Source: Monarcha castaneiventris obscurior (Eukaryota; Chordata; Aves; Passeriformes; Monarchidae). Taken from it: 64,000 nucleotides of DNA. Shown here one piece after another: positions 52,384-63,835 of the stretch. The stretch is from NCBI GenBank assembly GCA_026261815.1, contig JAMPIT010000856.1:14104001-14168000 (forward strand), read 5' to 3'. A model generated the notes under the pieces. That model searched no databases and was not told where the DNA came from. It saw only the letters and a list, made by a program, of their open reading frames with translations. The translations under genes were made by a program, and so were the position numbers. Each line of letters starts with the position of its first letter. Within the stretch, counting starts at the first letter, position 1.

Positions 52384-53563
52384 TCTGATCCAGGAAGTTG
52401 TATTTTATCTCGATTCCATTTTCAAAACCATCTGGACGTAAACCACGCAGATGAAGTAGCATCAAAAATACATGGCTATTACTAATTATGGTATGCTGTG
52501 CCATTTCTCCCACCACCTGCTAGCAATGACACAACATTACTCAAGAATCAAGCTTGATAAGCTTGATGAATAATTTTAATATTATTTTATTCAGCTTGCA
52601 AATTATCTCTGAGCAGATTTTTTTCTCCCCCCCACCCCTCCCCATATCTATCTTGTTATTTAAAGTTAGTCACAATGGTTTCGGTGACTAATTTCTGATT
52701 TGTAACTTGTTTATGAGAACTGTGTTGCAAGCGTTTGAGATTTGAAATTCAGAATTTGGTGCAGTTTAGATTTGACATGTAATTCAGCAGAGGTTTACTC
52801 CCTGACTAGATAACAGCCCAGTCATCCTCCCAGGGTGAATATTTGCATAGGAGGACTCAAAGCTCACTTTTTACCAAACTGTAGTGGTTCCCCACAGTTT
52901 GCTGCACCTTCACAGAACATTCTAAGAACGCAGCAACCGTGAAAACATTAAGGAAGCTCGAGGGTTGGAGAAAAAGTGGAAGAGGTAAGGAATTGCCTGA
53001 GATTCAAAACTAGCAGTAGAGTCAGCTGTTCTGAACAATGCTTCCCAACGTGCTCACCACTGGATCAGTGCAACAGAGGCTTCACGAGCCCCTGCAGGCA
53101 GAGGCAATGGCCTTGTGAAAACAACTGTTCATGCCCCAGCATCCTCCTGCCCAGGTGAGGGTGGCCTCGATAGGGAAGAGCTCTAATCCTGTAAGATGTC
53201 ACCCCCTGTTCACTGAATGCAGGCTTCTGCTGCCTCACATTTCACACCTCGCTGGGGTGAAATGCTGGGGCTCCCCACTCCACTGTGATGTTTCCCAGCA
53301 GTGCACAGGGCCTTTGGCTGTCTGTCAGGGTGATTCACACGTTCAGACTGGCTCCTGTTTGATGTTACTCACCAGGAAAACAAAGCTTCTGCCTTCCTTC
53401 ATATGACTTTATCCCCAGATCATAATTTATGGTGTCCTCCTTACCAAGGAAAATTTTATATAATGGAGAATAAAACAAACTAGATTTTAGAGTCATTTTG
53501 CTGAAAATAAAATGCTTTTCTGGCACAGTTATTTTTGAAATTAATTTTGAAATTACATGGGTC

Positions 53564-53578
53564 CACACACACACACAC
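53564..53578. repeat. (CA)n microsatellite, about 7-8 units
   Basis: A short CA dinucleotide run in unique sequence. A smaller one lies at about 49041-49051. Confidence 0.85.
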
Positions 53579-53929
53579 CCCTTTAAATATGAACCTGGAC
53601 TTCACACCCAAGAGGCTTCTGAAGAGCCTGAAAGTCACCCAAAGGATTTGTTCTTGGGGACCACAGGAGCATCCAGGTTTCATTAGCAGAGCTCCCGTGC
53701 ATTTGAGAGCACCATGGACCACCAATCTATAAACCACACTGCCACATTCTAAAGACAGTAACAAAGATTGTAGTGCTTACAAGCCAGAGACATTAAATTG
53801 TATGTATTGTTTATTTAAAAGCATCACAAGGCTCTCATTTGTGTGATTAACAACCTGCTCAGTGCTATAATCAAATGAAAAGCCCGGATCTCTGCTGACC
53901 CCAAAACACTTAAAGCAATCAGGAGCAGC

Positions 53930-53937
53930 TATATAAG
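53930..53937 (+). promoter_or_regulatory. TATA box of a possible unidentified gene
   Basis: A strong TATATAAG, preceded by an AATCA-bearing stretch and followed about 80 bases later by an ATG and a consensus splice donor. The spacing suits a TATA-driven promoter with a short first exon. It is the only place outside GPR139 where core promoter, ATG and donor line up on one strand. Confidence 0.4.
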
Positions 53938-53959
53938 AACTGCCCTCCATTTTATTTTC

Positions 53960-54013
53960 CCATTTTACCTTTCCATAGAGCTTTCTCCTCAACACAGCCC
54001 CCAGCAAGATGAG
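53960..54013 (+). other. Possible first exon (5' UTR plus ATG-AG) of an unknown gene
   Basis: Downstream of the TATA box at 53930 there is a C/T-rich, ATG-free leader. It ends CCCCCAGCAAGATGAG and is followed by a perfect GTAAGT donor at 54014, so only Met and two bases of the next codon would be coding. Such first exons occur in several secreted-protein genes, but I could not find a matching second exon (for example a signal peptide) before the window ends. The start near 53960 assumes initiation about 30 bases after the TATA box. GP2/UMOD-type genes neighbour GPR139 in mammals, but nothing here shows this exon belongs to them. A chance match or decayed promoter remains possible. Confidence 0.3.
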
Positions 54014-57000
54014 GTAAGTCCTTCCAGGTCCTTAAAAGCATTTCCACAGACCTATTTTTAAGCCTGCTAAAGTCACCTTGTTAATTGTGTCTTCTCAACT
54101 TCCTCAGCTGACCACTGCCAAGGGTGACTTCACTTGAGGGAGGAATTTGATTGTTTATGTGGATATTCACATATCTGAGCTGAGTGCTGCTGTTCTGTCC
54201 CACAGTGTGACCCCCAGCGAGGCTGTACCTTGGGGTTCAGCATTTGGGGAGCACTTGTGTTGATAAGGAAGGTTAAACAGCACAAGGTGATGCTGCAAAC
54301 ATGGTGTCTTAACCCCACCAGCATCTTCCCCAGGAGCCAGGGAGGTGCTGAGCATGACTCAGGTGTAGGAGACAGGAATTGTACCTGAGCTAGTTCTAAA
54401 TCACCTCAATCTAGAATTAACAGAAACACAGGAGAGAGCCTGGCTGGCCCCTTCCAGCTGGGGAGAAAAGCCTGGACCTGCCAAGTGGGCTCCTGGTGGT
54501 GGTGTGGCTGCAGGCAGCAGTAAATCAGCTCCTGCAGAGCCTCCTCGGGGAGGGCAGCACAAACCACATCCACACTGCTCCTTCTGTGCCCCCACACCCT
54601 GACCCCGAGCCACCTCTCCAGCCACCAAGGCAGCAGCAGGAGGCTGCATTAACTTTGCTTGCTCTCATTGTACCTCCTCCTCTGGGAAGGTTTTGAGCCT
54701 CCTAACTCTTGCCACCAGCTGCCAAGACAGAGTTATTGTTTATCACAGCAAAGCCCTTTGATCGACATCCCTGTGAGAGGGCAGAGCCTGGAGAGAAGCA
54801 CGTGGTGCCATTAGTCCTGAGGCAGGGGGAGAAGAGCAGGGATGTCACTCCTGGTCCTTTGGCTTCCCCTTTACAGCTCTTGTTAAGGGATGACAGTGCC
54901 TTTTCTTGAGTTTGGCTTTATCCTAAGTGGGTCAGACAGTCCTGGCTGCTGTTTCTTAATGCAATGCTACATCCGGAGAGGGGAGAACAAAGCCCAGCAA
55001 ATCTTGGGAGGAAGATGCATTTTCACGCTTTTATAAAGGGCCCCAGCATCAGTTTAGAAGTGTCAATGGAACTTTTCTAACTGCAGCCTCAGGAGCTGTG
55101 TTAGGTCCTTGCTCCTCAGTCGCACACATTACAAAGCAGGAACAGACATGAATGGCTTACAAATACCTTTACACAGGTCAGCGTGGGTCCTTCTCTGGGT
55201 TACATCTAGGAACTTTCCTGGGTTTTGTCTCTATGAATCTACACCCCAAATAATGTTTTGCTATGGCACAAAACCCCCAAGAATAAAATGAGAACAGGTC
55301 TGCAGTAATGAGACTTTTCAAAGGTTTAAAACTGAAGTTGGCACAAGCTCAAAGATGCTGCAGTTTGTTAAAAGGCAAGAAGTAGGATGAATTTTAATAA
55401 CAGACTCTCACTAGTTCATCCCTAATTAACAACATGATGGAGTTCACACTACAGCAGAGTCATTTTTGGGTAGAGAGAACACTGTATTAGTAGTAAATAA
55501 GTATTTATATTGTATTTGTATTCACACTTGGGCTCAGCATTGCAAAGCACACCCAGAAAACACAAAGAAAACCCCAGAGTCCATTCATGCTCCAGCAGCT
55601 TTTGCACTCCCCATTTTCTCCTTTTCCCCTGCAGTGTAGCCCAGACCTCTCTGCTGTAGCATCACAGCCCGGATGCTCCACACCTCCCCAGGGTCCAGAA
55701 GCATCACCAGGACATGGAGCTGAACTGTGCCTGGGGGGTCTGCGTGTCCTACTTCCCACTTACAGCACCAGGCACCCAAACCCTCTCTGCACCCACACTC
55801 AGCTCTTCCTAGGATAAAAATTAACTAGATACAGCCAAAGTCCTCCCAGCACTTTTTGCTAGGCAAGGATAGGGAGGCAGAAATGTGCTGCTTAACTCCA
55901 TCTGCATGCTGTAGTGACCTGCCATGCCCTGCCCATATTGAGAGCAGTGGGGTGGCCTTGATCCCTTAAAAGGTGCTGGCTCTCAGTGATGGATGAGCAT
56001 CTGCAATTAGCAGCACAGGCTGGCTCCATCCCTCTCCAGTGCCCAGGGGAGCCGACTGTCAGAAGAGCTCCAGCTGTTTAATAAAGCTCAAACCTGCTGT
56101 CTAAAGGTTAGACCCTTTCTGAACCACAGCAAACACTTCAGGAGGCCTGGCTCTGTGGGCCACTTGCACAAAGGACTCTGCATCCCTTGTCCTTCTGTGA
56201 TTTAATGGCACAAAGTGAATAGAGCAAGAAGCAGAGCTGATGGGGGTGGTCCCACCACCCACAGAGGGGAGGGCAGGGAGCACCAGTGCCCAAGCCTGGC
56301 ACACACAAAGGGCAGCTCATGGGCTGCACAGGGAGATGGAGACCAGGAGATGAACTGCACACGGTGGCAAGAGCTGCTGAACACCCCCAGGCACCTCTGC
56401 AGAGGGCAGAGGGCAAAGCTGCAGCTCATCCTAATCTAACATGGACTGCACAACACAAAATATGTAGCAAGCTGGTGTGCAGTGCCACAATGGAAAACCT
56501 AACCACGTCAGGGTAGAGAGGGATGGGGTTGATGCCAATCATAAGAGCAGAACTGTGTGCAGCCTCTCAGGGAGGTACCATCCTCCCAAAACAGACAGCC
56601 CACCTCCCACACCGAGCATGGAGCATTCACCCCAGCTCAGACCAGGCCCTCAGTGCAGCATTCACACTTGTCAAGGTCTTTTCACCCATTTCCCATCTTT
56701 CTGGTGTGAAAACAGATACCATTCAAAAGGAAAGAGGTAAAAATCCAGAGAATGGGGAGCATTTGGATAAAATGAGATTGGAGAGACTTTCAGCAACAGT
56801 TTTTGGGCAGACCAGGGTGGCTGCTGAGCTATCAATTTCAGTACATCAGAATCTAAGTGGAGCAAGGCTGTTTTTGAGACAGTGGCCTTGACACAACCAT
56901 TATTTTTCCCTTTTTCCCTTACTCTGGAGTTCCATACCTGCTGTGCAGCATCCTGCCGAGGCCAGAGCAGCTGCCAGACCCCAGCACCAGCACTCTGTGG

Positions 57001-58263
57001 GGAAGCTGAGCTGTTTGTGCTCTCCTTGGAGCCCCCATTGCCTCACTTGGACAAGCAGCTTGTGCTCTGCATGGCTTTGGCAAAGTCCCACCTGCTGTCA
57101 TGTCAAACCTGCCACCCCCAAGCAAGTCCCCAGGGACCTCAGGACCAGCTCAAGCCTCCCTTGTACAGACCCCCATGGGGCACCTTTGCAGCAGCACAAA
57201 CCACAGTGCCCCCACTGCACCCAGGCTTTTAAAGAGTGATGTGCAAGAACAGTACCCTTCATACACTCTGTGCCTCACCAAGCTAAAAAACAAAAAGTTT
57301 AAAAATCACCTTCCACTGCCTGCTGAAGGCTGAGATGGGGAGAGAAGTTTCCTTGGTCCACAGAATTGGGAGAAAGCTTTGCCTTCAAGGAGTCCAGGCT
57401 TTCCTGGGCTTCTAAAAGAAATAACCTCTTGGTACAAGGATGGGCCAGTCAGTCTCATCAACCAGAGGTTTGGCAAAGAGCAAAATGGGAAGAAAGGGTG
57501 AACACACAGTGCCAGTTATTCCTTTATCCTCACTGCAGAGTCTCTCCACCCCCATACCTGGGTCTCTATCCCCTGCAGCCTCTAGCTTTTTCCCCTCCAA
57601 CATCATGCATCACTTTTTATCACTCCTGCCATTTGGTTTCTTAAGTCCCCCTCTTCTAATCAGTGAAAACTTTATCTGTCTCACCCCAAAACAAAGTCTC
57701 AGGGAACTATTTTGGAAGAGATGCCAAGAGCATATCTTTCTGCTGACAGGCAAAGTCTGAGAAACTGCCTAGTCATGGTCCTGATACCCTGTGTGACACT
57801 CAATTCAATGCAGCAACTGATACTTTATGGCATTACAGAGATAACATGAGTTTTTTAAAAAGCTCCTGCTGCCTAATCTCCGGTGACATCTTTAACTCCA
57901 GCTGCCAAAACTTGTGCTTACTCATCCATTGTTATCCCCTGTCCCATGTTTTCTGAATGGGAAGTCAGAAAGCTGAACACATTTGAACCTAAATAAGCAT
58001 TCATTGACATCAACAGCAGCGACTGCTACACATCACTGATGTGTTTTATATTTTAAGGGGAAATGAGTTTCTTGCACTGTATTTCAACTATTGCCCTTCC
58101 CAGGGAGAGGAAGCAGGGTGGGAGTCAGGCAGGGCTGGGGTCGATGCTGGGCAGGCAGGAGCAGACAGCAGGCAGATCGTGAAGAAAGAGCTCAGAGTGA
58201 TTTTCCATAGAGGGACAAGCTTGAACCACAGATAGAAAAACTTACCTAAGCATATAATGACGT

Positions 58264-58285
58264 ATTATTAGTGTATACTAATAAT
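58264..58285. repeat. Perfect 9-bp inverted repeat with 4-bp loop
   Basis: ATTATTAGT and ACTAATAAT are exact reverse complements separated by GTAT, in very AT-rich DNA. It could form a small cruciform or be a paired homeodomain-type site. In AT-rich sequence it may also be chance. Confidence 0.6.
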
Positions 58286-58710
58286 TACAGTATTTAGGAT
58301 AATGTATTTATAGAATAAATATAATAACCACCTAAGCTTTCAGTAATACATTAGCAGCAACTACAGGAATTTCACACTGCATTCTCTGAGCCAGCCAAGG
58401 TCCTCCCTGGGCAACTCGGGGCTGGTCCTGCTCCAAAATAAGGATGTACATCAAATGCACAGAGCTCCAAATGCCCCACAGGCTGCTGCTGCCCATCCCA
58501 GGGCTCACTGCAGGCTCTGAGCCCTTCCCAAAGGAGCCACAACCAATCCTGCCCCCCCAGCACAATTCCAGCAGCAGGCCAGCACAGCCCTATTCACTGG
58601 GTTTGCTCCTGAGCATCATGGCATTGGAGACAGGAACAATTGGGCAACAGTCATTTTTCCTGCAGCAAAAGGGATTTTTTATACGTTTCTCATAACATTA
58701 TAGCAAATTT

Positions 58711-58765
58711 TAATTAGTCATTATACAGTTAAAGCAAGTTATTCTAATTAGTTATGATAATTAGT
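58711..58765. promoter_or_regulatory. Cluster of three TAATTAGT homeodomain-type sites
   Basis: The 8-mer TAATTAGT occurs exactly at 58711-58718, 58745-58752 and 58758-58765, all in the same orientation, at spacings of 34 and 13 bp. TAATTA is the core bound by many homeodomain proteins (for example LIM, Prd and NK classes). A triple exact repeat of the flanked core suggests an enhancer element, target gene unknown. Confidence 0.4.
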
Positions 58766-61642
58766 CTCAATTTTTCTGCGTGTAGTCTATTATCCCTTCC
58801 TATCCCAGCACTATTTTTCCATTACTTTACACTTGGGTTGCATTGCACAAGTGGGACATAAAATATTTACAACCATAATACCCCCAGAAAGCATTGCTTT
58901 CCAAATTCAAAAACCAGATCCACTGTAGCACTGAAAGCTTTGATTAATATTGTATTTTAACAAAAATCTTGTAGGAAAAAAGTCCTTTTGAGTATCTCTC
59001 GCTGCAGTTGGTGCCCGTGCCCCTGCCAGCAGTGCCCAGAGCTCTCTCGGGGCTCCGAGGGATGCCCCAGCCTGGGCAAAGCCCTTCTGATGGGGGATGA
59101 GAAGGCGATAAAAGGCCAGAAACGGAAAGGTGATAACGCGAAAGATGGAAAAGGAAAATCCTCTCCTCCCCATCGCCACAAGATGCTAATTACCGCCACG
59201 AGGAGGGCTAATTACCCAGCCAGACCGCAGAGCGCCTGCGAGGGATTGAAGAGCTGCAGAGACATTGAGCAGCCTGTTCTGCTGAGCCCACGGCTCCCCC
59301 AGCCCTGCTGGGAGCTGTGCCCGCATCCCTGGGCTGGGAACGGGGAGAAATTCCAAAGGCAGGAGCGTGCGGGGCCGGGGCAGAGGCAGCGCCGGTGCCC
59401 AGGGCTCTGGGCATCAGGGATGCTTCACCCTCAGCGCTGGGAGGAGGCTCAGGCTGTGGCAGGGGATGGATGCTCCAGTGAAGACAGCCCGGAGCGGCTC
59501 TCCCGCATCCCTGGGGAGGCAGCTCCGGCTCCCGAGTCCCGCACGTCCAGCCCTGGCTCCTAACTCGATGGTGTTAGCACGGGACAGCCCGGCTCTCCCC
59601 TCGCATCCCTTGGGCACCAGCCCCGGCACCGGGATGCTCCCCTCGCATCCCTCGGGCAAACTGGTCCGGAGAGGGCCGGTAATAGCCTGGATCTCCTTCA
59701 GACACCGACTAACAGAAGTTTGTTTAAAGTTAAACAGCACTGAAATTTTTTTTCCCCCTGAAATCAATAGCATGCATCCACTGGAAAAATATTCGTGTGA
59801 GAACAGAGCGAAAATTTTGTTACTATTCCAAAGCATGGCCGTGCATACACCAAAGGTAATTTCAACTGAATCAGGGTGAATTGATAACAGCATCATTTCC
59901 TCTACATGGAGGTGGGGATCAAATTTTACTGCCAGCGTTAATTAGGGGAACTAGTCACTTGACTGTGCATTTATTCAAGGGTTCCCCTGGGTTTCTGGAA
60001 AATCAGCCCAGTCTGTGCTTTTCAGGGGTGCACATGACCTGAAAAGGAATCACTTAATTTCATGGCCTCGAGATACAAAAGGGCAATTTCAGTTTTTGGC
60101 AAGAGAATGAAGTTGGGTCTGAAAGATGGGGTGCTTGTTTAGATCAAAGTCCTGTCCAGCCAGCACAGTGCTGCCAGCTCACAGATCAATGCCCAAGGCG
60201 CTTTTTGAGGCTCCTAATTGGATTTGATCGATGCTTTGAGAGGCTGCTCATGGCTCACCCCGTCCCAGCGATGCCTCCTGGTGATGGGATGCAGGCTCTG
60301 CAAAGGGCTGGGTAGCGACATGATGAACCCCTGTAAAGTGAATTTGAATGCTCAATTCTTTGAACATATTTTCATATTTTCCTTGTTGTCTTCTCTAAGC
60401 ACCATCATTTTGTTCAACAGCAGTAAATCCATCACCAGGCAGAGTGCAAGGACACAGTGGCAAGGGAAGGCAGCACCCAGGGAGCACGAGGAAGGCGTGT
60501 GAGAGGTTCGAGTGTTTGTGCAGCTCTGCACAAACATCAGCCTGAGCAGGGCAGACAACCTCCCTCTGGTGCTGCTCCCAGCACTGCCCTGAGCACCCTG
60601 CCACAGCTGCTGTCCCTGCCTTGCCACCTCTCCAGGATTAGTGTCACTGTAACTCATCCCACCACAGCCAGGCCAGGCACCAGGATCCTCCCAGCACCTG
60701 TTTGGGGATAGAGAGGAAGGAACAGACCTCCCAGTCCCTCCTAGGAAAGGACCAAGTTCTTCTAGAGGCCAGGGGATGCAAGTGCCCAGAGTGCCCCAGC
60801 TCCCTGTGGCCATCAGCTCCTGGCCCTGCTAGGCACAGGCTTCACCCACATCCCACACAGCACCTCTGGAGTCCTCCCCAGGCAGACACTGTGCTCTCCA
60901 CCTTCCTGAGGGGTCCTCGGGCTGCAGATACTCCTGAGCGAGGCTGTACCAAAAGCAGGCATGATTTCAGTGTGCAGAGTGAGGGGAGTTTCCCTCTCTC
61001 CGAGCCAGGGCAAGGGAGTGCCTCCCTGCAGGAGAGGCTGAAGGGAGCAAGGGCAGGGAGGTCCATGCACCCTTTCCTAGACCAGAGCTGCGTTAAACAC
61101 AGCTGAGGCGTTCCCCAGGCTGCAGGTGGTACCTGACTTTTATTGGTTTCCAGTGGCTGCAGAGCCAGAGAAATGTCTCCTGGAGAGGGTCCATGCAACA
61201 GGATCTTACCACTCCTCCAGAATGAGCAGAAGATTTAAAGGAGTCAGGAAAGAAGATGCAGGACCCAAGAAACATCCCTCCATGAGCCAAACCATCCAGG
61301 CTTCCTTGCCAGCACAACTGCCCCTCACAGCTTCATGTGAAGCCTCCACTTCTGCCAGCCCTAAAATCCATGAGGCTCCAAAGCCCTGGGACAGCAAAAA
61401 CCCCACCACTATCTCACAAAAGGAAAGATTCAGCGACATAAATCGCATTATCCAGGAGCAGGGGCGGCAGTGCCAAGCCCCAGCTGTGCAGTGTGACCGG
61501 GCACTGGCTGAAGCCCCCGTGCTGGGGGCACTTGGCCGAGCTGCCCCCACATCCCTGGACTGCAGCAGGGACGGCCCCACCGAGCTCAGCACGGATCCCT
61601 GGTGGGTCCCAGCTCAGCAGGAGCAGGGTGAGCGGGGCAGGT

Positions 61643-62080
61643 TGATGCCTCAGGTTTTAACTTTTATATTTTACAATTTCTGAACTGCTTAGAGTGTAAC
61701 TCTGGAGTTCCTTGTAGCCTGGAATTTCTGCTCTCTCGTGCTGGGCAGACACAACAAAGCCTCTCCAGGCTTTGCCTTCAAGGACAGCCAGGCTCTGCTA
61801 GGCCCAAAATGTGTAACCCAAAGCCTCTAAGGGGGGAGCAAGCTGAGGGGAATTCCATCATTAACCTGGGGCTTTAATTGGAGAATTAACCGTGGTGTGC
61901 AAATGAACCAAACCTATAAAGGTGTGAAGAACTCGTGACCTGGGGTCCATCTTGGGGTCCATTTTTGGAGGCAGCCTCTGGCTCCCCAGGGTGTGCCTTG
62001 AAAGCCCTTCAAATAAATACCTATCTTTATTCCCTTACTCTTGTCCAGTCTCTGTTTCTAGGTGGCTGCAGAAGGCATCA
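61643..62080 (+). mobile_element. Endogenous retrovirus solo LTR, plus strand
   Basis: A 438-bp LTR of the same family as the one at 36412-36849, in the opposite orientation. It has terminal TGATGCCT/AGGCATCA, a TATA motif CCTATAAA at 61913-61920, and AATAAA at 62012-62017 followed by a CT/GT-rich tail. It is flanked by AGGT on both sides (61639-61642 and 62081-62084), a 4-bp target duplication, so it is best read as a solo LTR left by recombination of a complete provirus. No primer-binding site follows it and no viral coding sequence is beside it. Confidence 0.92.
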
Positions 62081-62323
62081 AGGTGGGAGCTCCGCAGGCT
62101 GCATCTGCCCGGCGGATGCTGCTGGGCTGGAAGGGACAAGCACTGAAGCCGGGGAAATCCGTGCAGAGCGTTGTGGGGAAAGCACAGCCCGCTCCAGTTC
62201 AGCTGGGAGACCGTGGGGGAAGCACAGGGAGCGGGGAACCTCCCTGGGAGCTCCGCTCCTCGCACGCCTTTGGCTTTCGGTGGCATCGCAGCACCATCTG
62301 TCGGGAATGCGGGGGAGCCGGCC

Positions 62324-62555
62324 GGGATGCTCCCAGCTCCCCGGGATGCTCCCAGCTCCCGGGATGCTCCCAGCTCCCCGGGATGCTCCCAGTTCCCCGG
62401 GATGCTCCCAGCTCCCGGGATGCTCCCAGCTCCCCGGAATGCTCCCAGCTCCCGGGATGCTCCCAGCTCCCCGGAATGCTCCCAGCTCCCGGGGATGCTC
62501 CCAGCTCCCTGGGGATGCTCCCAGCTCCCGGGATGCTCCCAGCTCCCCGGGATGC
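62324..62555. repeat. 18-19 bp minisatellite, GGGATGCTCCCAGCTCCCC
   Basis: About twelve copies plus a partial one, differing mainly in having three or four C/G at the junction and a few substitutions (GGAATGC in two copies, AGTTCC in one). It starts about 245 bp after the solo LTR. It opens long frames on both strands (SSPGCSQLPGM on plus, SIPGSWEHPG on minus) that are repeat artefacts. Confidence 0.95.
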
Positions 62556-62592
62556 CGGGACCGGCACCGGGACCGGCACCGGGCCCTGCTCA
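62556..62592. repeat. Short (GGGACCGGCACC)n repeat
   Basis: Just over two copies of the 12-bp unit GGGACCGGCACC directly follow the preceding array, possibly a second repeat nucleated at its edge. Confidence 0.8.
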
Positions 62593-63626
62593 CACGGACG
62601 GGCAGGAGGCCACAGCAAGCCCCGTTCACCCCTGTGGTTATCAGCCAGAAGCTGCTAAATGCGTGCTTCCCCCTCAGAAGGCAACCTCTTCAAACCCCAC
62701 CGAATCTGACATCCACCCCACAGCCGGGTGCTCCTCCCTGCTGCTGGAGCTGGTGCCTGCATCAACAGGAGGACGCAGACCTGGCCCTCAGCACTGAAAT
62801 GTGAAATGCTGAAGAAGAGAATCTCCTGAAGAGGAGATGTCACCGAGGGGTCACTCCATCCTGAGCCCGTGCCACGAGCTGCACAGACAGCATGGCTTGC
62901 TGGAAATCGCTCAGCAGGGGATGATGGATTTGCTCCGGGGACAAAATTTAGCCCTTTGTGACCTTTCAGTTGGACACAGTGCTGGTCTTTACACTTGGAA
63001 AGGTTGACAGAGGTTGGAACACAAGGGGTACACGTGCGTTACGGCTTTCTCACGGGAGATCTCTGATTTCTTGTCTGAAATTCAGCAGTGCCAAGCGGCA
63101 CCAGCCCCCGTTCTCCCTCTCTTCCCACCTGCAGGCACAGTGCCCTTGCACCAGCGAAGCAGCCGAGGTGCCAGAGCGAGGGTGTCACCTCTGGAAAAGG
63201 TGAGCACACTGCAGTGGTCCTTGTACCTGAGAAGGGGCCACGTTTGGGTTTGGGCTGATCACCTACTGCCTGCCCAAACAGTTCCAAACTTCATTTTCAC
63301 TGAGAAAAGCCCTTCTCAGTGCCCTGCGCCAGCTTCGGGGATTTCAGAGCAGCGAATCCTGCCCTGGGGGCTGAGCTCCCATAGCTGGAGCATTCGCTCC
63401 ACTGGGCATCCCTGCGATGTCCTCTCTGGGCTGTGCACACAGACGGCATTAAACCAGCGCTGGCACTGCCCCTCCTGTGCTGCCGCGGCTGAGCTGCCCC
63501 TGCCCCGGGTCCTGCAGCTCACTAAACACATTCCAGTTAAAAACGTAACAAAAAAAAAGGAGATTTCCAAAGGCTGCATGTGATCAATGTGCTGCTGCCC
63601 TGTGGCTGCCGATGGCCACCGACACA
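62593..63626. other. Unique GC-leaning DNA with one exon-like segment
   Basis: No known protein is encoded. The segment 63135-63199 is bracketed by a pyrimidine-rich acceptor (CTCTCTTCCCACCTGCAG) and a GTGAGC donor and would be a 65-bp exon, but no partner exon is recognisable. One frame through it is cysteine-containing (AQCPCTSEAAEVPERGCHLWK). Confidence 0.3.
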
Positions 63627-63835
63627 GGGATGCAGCAGGAGCACCCAGGCAGGGATGCAGCAGGAGCATCCAGGCAGGGATGCAGCAGGAGGATGCAGCA
63701 GGAGCACCCATGCAGGGATGCAGCAGGAGGATGCAGCAGGAGGATGCAGCAGGAGCACCCAGGCAGGGATGCAGCAGGAGGATGCAGCAGCAGGATGCAG
63801 CAGGAGCACCCAGGCAGGGATGCAGCAGGAGCATC
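63627..63835. repeat. Minisatellite of GGGATGCAGCAGGAGCACCCAGGCA-type units
   Basis: A mosaic array in which a 25-26 bp unit (GGGATGCAGCAGGA followed by a GCACCCAGGCA- or GCATCCAGGCA-type spacer) alternates with a 13-bp short form (GGATGCAGCAGGA). About twelve GGATGCAGCAG or close variants are present. Minus-strand frames across it (repeats of CSCCIPAW and LLLHP) are artefacts of the repeat. Confidence 0.95.

Larger units (their letters stand above)
43817..53929. other. Intergenic DNA, no gene recognised
   Basis: Ten kilobases of mostly unique, low-CpG sequence. No frame exceeds 200 residues or resembles a known protein. AT-rich stretches at 46.3-46.9, 50.4-50.8 and 52.3-52.8 kb have the look of conserved non-coding sequence (homeodomain cores, an octamer). 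This cannot be confirmed without comparison to other species. Confidence 0.5.
54014..61642. other. No recognised exons; regulatory-looking patches
   Basis: Frames of up to about 190 residues occur (for example plus 58988-59563 in a CpG-richer patch at 59.0-59.7 kb), but none carries a recognisable domain. The 59.0-59.7 kb patch is enriched in CpG and CTCGCATCCC-like motifs and might be a minor promoter. An AT-rich block at 58.2-58.8 kb contains clustered homeodomain sites. Confidence 0.45.

Noticed and set aside
58988..59563. Plus-strand 191-residue frame in a CpG-richer patch
   Set aside because: Starts on a lysine- and proline-rich stretch but has no domain, and the opposite strand is equally open; probably compositional.
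62078..62804. Frames of 180-290 residues over the 62.3-kb repeat
   Set aside because: Composed of the GGGATGCTCCCAGCTCCCC repeat plus LTR or flanking sequence; no protein family.
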